64,000 nt of DNA. Source: a bacterium (GTDB lineage Bacteria > Krumholzibacteriota > Krumholzibacteriia > JACNKJ01). Under the pieces are notes generated by a model. That model did no database searches. It had not been told where the DNA came from and was given only the letters and a program-made list of their open reading frames with translations. This document shows, piece after piece, positions 42,721-49,974 of this stretch. Location of the stretch: the NCBI GenBank assembly GCA_024231955.1, contig JAAEPZ010000512.1:1-64000 (forward strand), read 5' to 3'. The position numbers and the translations under genes are program-made. The number at the start of each line of letters is the position of its first letter. Within the stretch, counting starts at the first letter, position 1.

Positions 42721-42996
42721 AACACTCTATGGTAATCGGGCTTGAGAATAGGTCAATACCAAGAAATCGGGTCAGGTGAGGAAATCCTGAACGTGGCCTG
42801 AACGAAAAAGTTTCAGATCGATGCGTCGGTGAAGATTCCCCCATTATCGAGTCGCTCCCTATGCTATCCTGAGCTTCCGGCGTCAAAGAGTGCGCAACGG
42901 ATGTAGCTTGGATTGACTCGATGAAATGGACTATAATTACTCAAGACAGTTTGATTCAAGCAGTTAGTTGTTTCCGCCCCCACATGGCAGGTTTGT

Positions 42997-44244
42997 GTGA
43001 ATATCAAAGCCTATATCAGGATTGCCATACTCGGCCTTCTCCTTGTCATTATCGCCCTGCCGACACTGGGCAGCAATATCACCATTCAGGACCTGCTGGA
43101 TGAGGTAAATCATATCAATCTCATGAACCGGGTTGAGCATCTGGAGGGTTATGGCACCCGATTCACCGGTTCGGTTCAAGCGCCACTGGTTCGCGATTAC
43201 ATCTACGATGAACTGATCGGAATGGGTTGGCAGGTGATTATCCAGGAATTCCCCCTTGAGGAGCCTATCTTCGGACAGACGGTGTCGTGGAACGTCATCG
43301 CCCGCCGGGCGGGATCCACACCCGATGCCAGGGTGATAATCGGTGCCCACTGGGACAGTATCGACGAGAACGAGGGGGGCAGCTGGGTTGATCCCGAAAA
43401 TCCGGCGCCGGGCGCCCTCGACAATGCCACAGGGGTGGCGGTACTGCTGGAGATCGCCAGCATCACCCGCAACATCCCCTTCATGCAGGATGTGGAGATA
43501 GTCTTCTTCGGCTCGGAAGAGACCGGTATCCAGGGCAGCAAGTTCTATGTGGACTGCCTGGTTCAGGCCGGTGTGAACGTGGCCGGATTTTTCAATGTGG
43601 ATTCGGTCGGTTACGACATGGATGATCCCGACGATTTCGCCATTTTCTACGACAATTCCAGCGGGTGGATCAAGAACAAGGTCGTCCAGTGGGCCTCTCA
43701 GTACACAACACTCACGCCCAACCCCCAGTTCGCCCCCGCCGCCGCCAGCAACAGCGATGTGCACTACTTCTGGCAGGCCTATCTCCCCGCGGTATCCCTC
43801 TGGGAGGGCACCGATCACGGCCCCTACTACAACCATGCCCAGGATACCATCACCGAGAACATGCTGAGATGGACCACCAACACCTCGTTCTTCGAGGAGA
43901 TGGGCCGCATGGCCCTGGTCTGCCTACTGAAGTGGGGCGTCTGGTTTGAGGGGGCCGTCGGCATCGAGGATGTCCCGTTCAACGTGAACTGCGGGCTGGA
44001 GATCTACCCGAATCCCTTCCGCAAAAGCACCACGATCAGTTTCGCTGCGGGCAACGGACCGGTTGACGCGGTTGAGATTTTCGACATTCGCGGCCGGAGA
44101 GTGCGCAATCTCAAGGTGGGTCTGGCGGGTGTTGCCTGGGACGGCGATAACGACAATGGCGACCGGATGCCCTCGGGAGTGTATCTGGTCCGGCCTGCGG
44201 GCTCAAAGTCGGCGCAAGCCAAACGGGTCATACTGGCCAGATAG
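42997..44244 (+). CDS. Secreted M28 aminopeptidase-like metallopeptidase with FlgD-like C-terminal domain
   Basis: The 415-residue protein starts at a GTG with an AGG upstream and has a signal peptide (YIRIAILGLLLVIIALPTLG). M28 zinc ligands and catalytic residues are visible: IIGAHWDSIDEN (His about 117), APGALDNATGVA (Asp about 142), FFGSEETGIQG (Glu pair about 173), FNVDSVGYD (Asp about 202) and TDHGPYYNHAQD (His about 273). Residues 335-415 form a degenerate FlgD-like domain (IYPNPFRKSTTISF; VEIFDIRGRRVRNL) ending KRVILAR. A close paralogue without this domain follows. Confidence 0.92.
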   Translation: MNIKAYIRIAILGLLLVIIALPTLGSNITIQDLLDEVNHINLMNRVEHLEGYGTRFTGSVQAPLVRDYIYDELIGMGWQVIIQEFPLEEPIFGQTVSWNVIARRAGSTPDARVIIGAHWDSIDENEGGSWVDPENPAPGALDNATGVAVLLEIASITRNIPFMQDVEIVFFGSEETGIQGSKFYVDCLVQAGVNVAGFFNVDSVGYDMDDPDDFAIFYDNSSGWIKNKVVQWASQYTTLTPNPQFAPAAASNSDVHYFWQAYLPAVSLWEGTDHGPYYNHAQDTITENMLRWTTNTSFFEEMGRMALVCLLKWGVWFEGAVGIEDVPFNVNCGLEIYPNPFRKSTTISFAAGNGPVDAVEIFDIRGRRVRNLKVGLAGVAWDGDNDNGDRMPSGVYLVRPAGSKSAQAKRVILAR

Positions 44245-44281
44245 AGCAGATTGGAAATAGTGCGGGGAATGCGCTGCACGA

Positions 44282-44316
44282 AGAGGGAGACCCGAGACCC
44301 AGGGCTCCCTCTTTTT
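44282..44316 (+). terminator. Intrinsic terminator of the first M28 gene
   Basis: AGAGGGAG and CTCCCTCT pair (extended by CCC/GGG) and are followed by TTTTTG on the plus strand, 38 nt after the stop codon. Confidence 0.88.
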
Positions 44317-44459
44317 GTTGTAGCCCATATCGGATTGAGATAACTTGCCCCAACGGCATTATCCCCGGCAAGACGGAATAACGGGGGGACGTCGAAGCCG
44401 CCATATCAGATCACTCCGGCAATCCGATCGACCTGGACGTACAACTTCGGCAGGTAGGC

Positions 44460-45413
44460 ATGAGGTTCTTTCCATCCCTCCGCAGGGCTTCACTACTCTG
44501 CACCATACCCCTTTTGGTGACTCCACCCGCTCAAGCTGATGGCCTGGTCCTGCGGAACCTCATGAACGAGATGCAGCACGTCAATCTCCTGGATCGTGTG
44601 GAGCATCTTGAATCCTTCGGTACGCGGTTCACGGGCTCCAGGCAAGCGGCGCAGGTACGCGATTATCTATACGCCGAACTCGAAGAGATGGGCTGGCAGG
44701 TGATCATTCAGGAGTTTGCCCTCAAGGAGCCTGTTTTCGGACAAACGGTATCCTGGAACATCATCGCCCGCCGTCCCGGCACCTCCCCGGACGGCAAAGT
44801 GATCATCTGCGCTCACTGGGACAGTATCGACGAAAACGGAGGCGGCAGCTGGGTCGATCCCGAAAATCCGGCGCCGGGTGCTAACGATAACGCCACCGGC
44901 GTGGCGATACTGCTGGAGATCGCCGGCATCACCCGCAACCTCTCTTTCAGACGGGATGTGGAGATCGTCCTCTTCGGAGCCGAGGAGAGCGGATTGCAGG
45001 GGAGCAGGCACTATGTGGATGGCCTGCGGCAGGTCGATGCGAACGTGATAGGGGTTTTCAACATCGATTCGGTCGGTTATGACGTTTGGGGTGCCCGCGA
45101 CTTCCATATTTTCTACAACAGGTCAAACGACCGGCTGAAGAGGCTGGTGGTTCAGTGGGCCCGAGAATACACGGAGCTTACGCCTGTTTCGATACTGGAG
45201 CCGGAAGGTATCCTTGACTGTGACGCTCACCACTTCCTGAACGCCGGTTACCCGGGGTTGTCCCTATGGGAGGGGGAGGACCACGCTCCCTGGTACAACC
45301 ACAAACTCGACACTATCGAGCGGAACCACCTGCGCTGGCACACCAACTACACGTTCTTCGAGAGTATGGGGCGCCTGTCGCTGCTCTGTTTCTGCAAGCT
45401 CGCGACGGATTAG
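44460..45413 (+). CDS. Second M28 metallopeptidase, tandem paralogue lacking the FlgD-like domain
   Basis: The 317 residues align along their length with the catalytic part of the gene at 42997. The metal residues are preserved: CAHWDSIDEN, APGANDNATGVA, FGAEESGLQG, FNIDSVGYD and EDHAPWYNHKLD. The signal peptide is SLLCTIPLLVTPPAQA. The protein stops after SMGRLSLLCFCKLATD, where the paralogue continues into its FlgD-like domain. The terminator at 44282 separates the two, so it has its own promoter. Its stop overlaps the stop of the convergent PilZ gene by 4 nt (45410-45413). Confidence 0.92.
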   Translation: MRFFPSLRRASLLCTIPLLVTPPAQADGLVLRNLMNEMQHVNLLDRVEHLESFGTRFTGSRQAAQVRDYLYAELEEMGWQVIIQEFALKEPVFGQTVSWNIIARRPGTSPDGKVIICAHWDSIDENGGGSWVDPENPAPGANDNATGVAILLEIAGITRNLSFRRDVEIVLFGAEESGLQGSRHYVDGLRQVDANVIGVFNIDSVGYDVWGARDFHIFYNRSNDRLKRLVVQWAREYTELTPVSILEPEGILDCDAHHFLNAGYPGLSLWEGEDHAPWYNHKLDTIERNHLRWHTNYTFFESMGRLSLLCFCKLATD

Positions 45414-46342
45414 AAATCGAGCACCCGGTAGGCGCTGGGGTGTCCGAGCAGGGCGGCCTTGATCGACATCTCGCTGAGTGGTGTGATCTCCTCGAAGACC
45501 TCATCCCGCAGAAGCCCCCTCAGCCTGACCACAACGCCACCCGCAACCTGATGCATGACGGTACAGTTCAGGACAATATGTCCGTCAGACTCGGGCAGAT
45601 CGATGAACAGCACCAGAGGTTGATTGACCTCAATGCTCTCAAGCGGATTGCCTGAGCTCTCGGAGATGATCCTGAAGTGACGCTCCGAGAAGTCATCGAT
45701 GATGCACTCCAGGTCGGGTTTGCCCTGACCGATCTTGACCTGAATCGGAATGTGCGACTTGATGCGGCGATACTTACGCCGGTCCAGAAAACTGAAGCTG
45801 TCGACGTTGGGCTCCAGAAACACCACCGGTCGTCCCGCCAGGGGCCCCGCCTCGAAAGTCGACACTCTGCTGACGGACATGTCCACTGAGGGTACGCTCT
45901 TACCCTCAGACAATCGAATCATGGAGAACTTGGCGTTGACCGCAAACAGGTCGGGCGACTCCCCCAACGATGTCCCCCCCGTTTCACTCTCCGGTGCTGG
46001 TTCAGACACATCGGCTCTGGGCAGGATGTACTCGAAACTCTCCACATCCCTCAGTTCGATGACGCGGGAGGTTTTCCCGCTGATCTTGATCAGATTGCCC
46101 TCCAGTTCGAAGCCGGTGCGGGCAAACGCCACTTTTCTATTGATGCGATAGCCAAGAACCTCCGCCTCGACCTGACAATCCTTGCGGCCGGCGGGATAGT
46201 ATGAAACCTTGTGTCCGATCTTGAAATTGACGATGCACGCGCTCAGATCCTGGAGATCGTATCGCGAAACACTCTCCATGGCGGCACCGTTGTCATGCTT
46301 GCCGCTGCCGCCCAGCCACTTGTCAAACGCACTCTTCAACAT
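45410..46342 (-). CDS. PilZ-domain protein
   Basis: I start at the ATG at 46342 (MLKSAFDKWLGG, 310 residues) with GAGAG upstream; the open frame above it is unlike protein. Residues 30-160 contain a small beta domain (NFKIGHKVSYYPAGRK; FELEGNLIKISGKTSR). The C-terminal half is PilZ-like, with the RxxxR region DRRKYRRIKSHIPIQVKI. The second motif reads DDFSERHF rather than (D/N)xSxxG. PilZ domains usually sense cyclic di-GMP; the changed motif makes binding uncertain. The overall layout is YcgR-like. Its 3' end overlaps the convergent M28 gene. Confidence 0.8.
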   Translation of the reverse strand: MLKSAFDKWLGGSGKHDNGAAMESVSRYDLQDLSACIVNFKIGHKVSYYPAGRKDCQVEAEVLGYRINRKVAFARTGFELEGNLIKISGKTSRVIELRDVESFEYILPRADVSEPAPESETGGTSLGESPDLFAVNAKFSMIRLSEGKSVPSVDMSVSRVSTFEAGPLAGRPVVFLEPNVDSFSFLDRRKYRRIKSHIPIQVKIGQGKPDLECIIDDFSERHFRIISESSGNPLESIEVNQPLVLFIDLPESDGHIVLNCTVMHQVAGGVVVRLRGLLRDEVFEEITPLSEMSIKAALLGHPSAYRVLDF

Positions 46343-46747
46343 ATTACTCTCAATTCCGATCGATAGTAAGAGATCAGATACGAACCAACCAGCCATCCCC
46401 GTGCAACCGGAGTGACGCACACCTGTATTATCGTCAGATTCAACCGCCAACTGAACCAATACCACACCCTTGAGTCCCCACCAGATATCAGCCCCGGAAT
46501 CATGAGGAGCAATACGGAGCAACGCAGCCGCTCTGGTTGGATTCAGTTGACGGTAGACGTTGCTCACTCGCGGGACGACGAACCGCATTCCCGAACTTGT
46601 CGATTGAGCACACCTTACGGCATGGACTTCAAGACCTGAGCGGGACAACAAGCCATGTCCCCCAATGTCCCTTGTCACGCTCCGGACCGCGCTATATGAT
46701 CGATCCGTGACAGGCATCTCGCATGACCAATTCGAAAAGGGGACGGC
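46343..46747. other. Divergent intergenic region
   Basis: These 405 bases separate the PilZ gene from the helical hypothetical gene at 46748 and must carry both promoters. A long minus-strand open frame covers it, but its translation is compositionally unlike protein. I see no repeat or RNA. Confidence 0.35.
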
Positions 46748-47515
46748 ATGAGTCAGCAGAATCAGTTCATGGAGGAGCATTGGCCCGCCATGCAGGGGGC
46801 GATGGAGAGGGTCGGCCCGGCGGGTGTGAAGGAGTTCATCGACGGGTTCGAGAATCCCGATGAGCGACGGCAGCTATACTTCTACGGCCAGCAGGCTTTC
46901 GGTGGACGTGACTGGAGTGGGAAGGATCTGCTGATCGCGGCGGAATTCGTCCGGATGGGGATCACCGAGATGCTGAACCAGTCCGCGGATGCCGGCGAGG
47001 ACAGCGACGGGCTCAAGGACCTGGGCAACATCATGTCCTTCAATCTGGCGGCGGATCTGGCCGACTGCTGGCCCGGCGATGACCTCCCCCGCGACAATCG
47101 GCACTTCGAGCTGGGGTTGAACGCCGCCGAGGATTGCCTCCGCTGGCGGGCTGAATTGAAGAGGGGCCCCAACCCCTTCGCCATGGCCTGGTGGATCAAG
47201 GGGATGCATGAGCTGTCGCTGGCGCGGCCCGCGGAGGCGCTTGCCAGCTTCCAGCAATACCGGCAATTCGCCATCGAGTATGCAACCGGCGAGAATCTGG
47301 ATGTCAGCGTGAGCGGCGCCGGGCACTGGAGCACGTTGCTGGCCGAGGGATACGTGGCGATTGGTCTCTGTGCCACCGGCGATGCCGCAGGACGCGCAGA
47401 GCTGGACGAGTGCATCACTGCGCTGGAGGCCGCCAGAACCGCACAGCCCGGTGAGAAGGACAGCCTGCAATTCTGTCTGGACCAACTGAATAAGGTGGAG
47501 AGCAACTACCTCTGA
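46748..47515 (+). CDS. Hypothetical helical (TPR-like) protein
   Basis: This is a 255-residue cytoplasmic protein without a signal peptide. The sequence is largely alpha-helical, with TPR-like spacing in segments such as AMAWWIKGMHELSLARPAEALASFQQYRQFAIEY and LLAEGYVAIGLCATGDAAGRAELDECITALEAA. I recognise no named family. GGGGAC lies just upstream of the ATG. It stands alone between a divergent PilZ gene and a convergent secreted protein gene. Confidence 0.75.
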   Translation: MSQQNQFMEEHWPAMQGAMERVGPAGVKEFIDGFENPDERRQLYFYGQQAFGGRDWSGKDLLIAAEFVRMGITEMLNQSADAGEDSDGLKDLGNIMSFNLAADLADCWPGDDLPRDNRHFELGLNAAEDCLRWRAELKRGPNPFAMAWWIKGMHELSLARPAEALASFQQYRQFAIEYATGENLDVSVSGAGHWSTLLAEGYVAIGLCATGDAAGRAELDECITALEAARTAQPGEKDSLQFCLDQLNKVESNYL

Positions 47516-47542
47516 TCTTCCGGCAGCTCCCGCCGGAAACAC

Positions 47543-47571
47543 AAAGGCCGGGCGACGAGAGTCGCCCGGCC
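47543..47571 (-). terminator. Terminator of the secreted protein gene at 47596
   Basis: GGCCGGGCGAC and GTCGCCCGGCC form a perfect 11-bp stem with loop of four bases. On the minus strand it is followed by TTTGTG. It lies between two convergent genes and could serve both. Confidence 0.8.
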
Positions 47572-47595
47572 CATCAACATTCGCAGCGGCATATC

Positions 47596-48507
47596 TCAGT
47601 ACAGCGCTTTGATCCGTGAGATGGGGATCTCCTCGGCCGCGACGCCGTCGTCGATTTCGTATGGAACAGAGAGGTGAGTGCTGATATAGGGGTGCTCGTC
47701 GTTCTCGACCAGCACCTCCACCGTAATCGCGCTGCCGGCAACCATCCCCTCGGTCGAGATCTGGAAACTGTGCTCCTGCACGTCGACGCCTGCAAAGGTT
47801 TGCATGAGTTCCGAGTTGACCAGGATCTCGCCGGAGTAGGGCTGCGACGAACCGCCAAGCAGGTCGAGACTCTCCAGCGTGAAACCGAAATCAAACGTGC
47901 CGGTGACATCGGAATTCATGGCCGGTGAGACGGCATGCGCCTTCAGCCAGTAGAGCGGAGTCCCGGTCGCAAAACAACCGCAGTTGGCGGGAACGGTGCA
48001 ATTAAGGGTAAAGAACCCTTCGGAGGCCCAGTAGACCTGCCCGTAGATGTCACGCACCCAGGCGGCATCGATACTGACGACATGATCGTCCCCCACCCAG
48101 GAGGCGTGATCGTTGTAGGGCACCAGGGTGATGCGACCAAGATGCAGCTGATCCGGCGGCGTCTCCAGAGGGGGATCGAAAGTGATGTCGATCACATGTG
48201 TGGCGAAGTCGTGATTCACATTGTCCACAACCCAGCTGAACGCAGTGTCGCCGTAGGGGAAGTTCAGGTCGGGAGGAACATTGACGACCTGGAAACCAGT
48301 CGCGGCGACCGGATTGCGGAATCCCGCGAACTCCACAATCTCCATATCAAGATACAGCGGGACAAACGATTCGAGATCGCCGTGACATTCCAGCAGGTTC
48401 ACATCGTCACCGACGAGACCGAGGCCGGGCAGCTCATAGTCGGCCAGGGGAGACAGGGTGGTCGCCAGAATAAGCATAACAGCCAGCACCGGTATGAGGT
48501 TTTTCAT
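47596..48507 (-). CDS. Secreted protein of unknown function with C-terminal IKALY motif
   Basis: I start at the ATG at 48507 (MKNLIPVLAVMLILATTLSPLA) because GGAGGGGG precedes it; this is a clear signal peptide. The 303-residue mature part is beta-rich. Residues 25-160 have a cohesin-like flavour (SFVPLYLDMEIVEFAGFRNPVAATGFQ; QLHLGRITLVPYND). Cysteines cluster in NCTVPANCGCFATG. The protein ends DGVAAEEIPISRIKALY, sharing its last seven residues almost exactly with the beta-helix protein at 19324. No FlgD-like domain is present. Confidence 0.8.
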   Translation of the reverse strand: MKNLIPVLAVMLILATTLSPLADYELPGLGLVGDDVNLLECHGDLESFVPLYLDMEIVEFAGFRNPVAATGFQVVNVPPDLNFPYGDTAFSWVVDNVNHDFATHVIDITFDPPLETPPDQLHLGRITLVPYNDHASWVGDDHVVSIDAAWVRDIYGQVYWASEGFFTLNCTVPANCGCFATGTPLYWLKAHAVSPAMNSDVTGTFDFGFTLESLDLLGGSSQPYSGEILVNSELMQTFAGVDVQEHSFQISTEGMVAGSAITVEVLVENDEHPYISTHLSVPYEIDDGVAAEEIPISRIKALY

Positions 48508-48587
48508 GTTCCCCCTCCATATCCGTAGTCGATCAGCGAAAATCACCAGGGGAAGCTAACAGAAGTGGCCGGATACCGCCATAAAGT

Positions 48588-48613
48588 AAACGGCCCCCGG
48601 ATGGAGGCCGTTT
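48588..48613 (-). terminator. Terminator of the PD40 protein gene
   Basis: AAACGGCC and GGCCGTTT pair around a 10-nt loop on the minus strand, followed by ACTTTAT. It lies 57 nt after the stop codon at 48670. Confidence 0.72.
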
Positions 48614-48669
48614 ATTCAAGCAGTCACTACATTGTTGCTTAAGTGTCCTCAGGACAACTGACCACCTGA

Positions 48670-49629
48670 TTATCGTCTGAACATACTCTTGACCTGACCA
48701 ACGCTGGTGTCTGCGGTTGGGGTAACGAAGTCGATGCTCACGACATAAAAGGCGTTGCTGTTGGCATTGTCGCCATACAGCAGATACTTCCCGTCGGGGG
48801 ACCAGGTGGGCATGGATTCATTACTGGGTGCGTTCGTCACCTGAACGGCCTCTCCACCGGCTACCGGCTTCAGCCAGACGTCGCGATTCCCGCTCCTCAA
48901 GGAGACGAAGGCCAGCCACTGCCCATCGGGCGACCAGCAACAGCGATCGTCCAGCGCCGGATCGTCGGTGACCTGGATCGCATCACCGCCGGCTATCGGC
49001 TGAATCCAGATATCGGCATTACCGTTGCGGTCCGATGTAAAGGCGATGGACTCACTGTCGGGTGACCAGTCGGGATGAAAATTCTCGGAGTTGCCGAATG
49101 TATAGCGCCGCAGACCGGTACCATCGGTCCTGACGGAAAAGATGGCCATGGATGATCCGATATGGGTTTGAAAGGCGATCCGCTCACCATCGGGCGACCA
49201 GGTGGGCGCGATGGATTGCGATGACCTGATCCGTATTGGCGCATCTTCGCCGAAGGTGTAGATCCAGAGTTTACTCGGTCCGCTGGCTCCCGGGTCGTAG
49301 GCATCGAAGGCGATTTGGGAGCAGTCGGGGCTCCAGCTCAGATACATGTCGCCGCTGAGTCCGAGCGGCAGCTGGGTGGCCTCCCCCCCCGCCACGGGCA
49401 CCGTCCAGGCGGAGGCTCCACCGTCACCCCAGGATGCGAACGCAATTCTCGTACTGTCGGGCGACCATTCGCAATGGTAACCGTTGTGTGGAGAGACCGG
49501 AATCACTTGCGGCTCACCGATAATTACGGTGATCGGCTCGGCTGCGACAGCAAAAGAGCTGATCGTCAGCAGTATCACCGCCAGACCGAGCGTAAGCGGG
49601 TGCTGATTGCGTAGCGATATCGATTGCAT
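48670..49629 (-). CDS. Secreted PD40/TolB-like beta-propeller with C-terminal VKSMF motif
   Basis: This 319-residue protein has a signal peptide (PLTLGLAVILLTISSFAVAA). Six propeller blades carry the PD40 pattern: CEWSPDSTRIAFAS, LSWSPDCSQIAFDA, PTWSPDGERIAFQT, PDWSPDSESIAFTS, CCWSPDGQWLAFVS and PTWSPDGKYLLYGD. It ends TADTSVGQVKSMFRR, resembling the IKxLY ending of two other secreted proteins here. The ATG at 49629 has GGAGAC just before it. It is divergent from a regulator (49975) whose sensor half is also PD40-like. Confidence 0.9.
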   Translation of the reverse strand: MQSISLRNQHPLTLGLAVILLTISSFAVAAEPITVIIGEPQVIPVSPHNGYHCEWSPDSTRIAFASWGDGGASAWTVPVAGGEATQLPLGLSGDMYLSWSPDCSQIAFDAYDPGASGPSKLWIYTFGEDAPIRIRSSQSIAPTWSPDGERIAFQTHIGSSMAIFSVRTDGTGLRRYTFGNSENFHPDWSPDSESIAFTSDRNGNADIWIQPIAGGDAIQVTDDPALDDRCCWSPDGQWLAFVSLRSGNRDVWLKPVAGGEAVQVTNAPSNESMPTWSPDGKYLLYGDNANSNAFYVVSIDFVTPTADTSVGQVKSMFRR

Positions 49630-49974
49630 ATTGTCTCCATCCACGAAAGGGCAAGGAAGAGGAGAGGTCGTTAAATTAACCGGATCCGCACAGCAACGGA
49701 CCCGGCAACAATTGCGCTGGTTGGGGGATCACAGACGGAGTCCCAGCACATAAAACCGTCCTGTGGGAATAATGCGGCATCCGATTGGGCCCAACCTGCG
49801 CCAAACGTTCGTAAAAGGTTCTATCTGCATTAAATGCAGTAACTTCTGGAAACTGAACCATGTTCATATTGCTACGATATCCCGATTAGTATTATGTTCG
49901 AATTGACAGGTGTTTCGACAGGATTCAGACTCCCCCTGAATAGACATTCCTCTCACCCGGACTAAAAACAAACA
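49630..49974. other. Divergent regulatory region
   Basis: These 345 bases lie between the secreted PD40 protein and the wHTH-PD40 regulator, the most likely site for autoregulation. I saw no clear direct or inverted operator repeat by eye. Confidence 0.4.

Noticed and set aside
46343..46780. N-terminal extension of the PilZ frame
   Set aside because: The composition is not protein-like and a ribosome site precedes the ATG at 46342.
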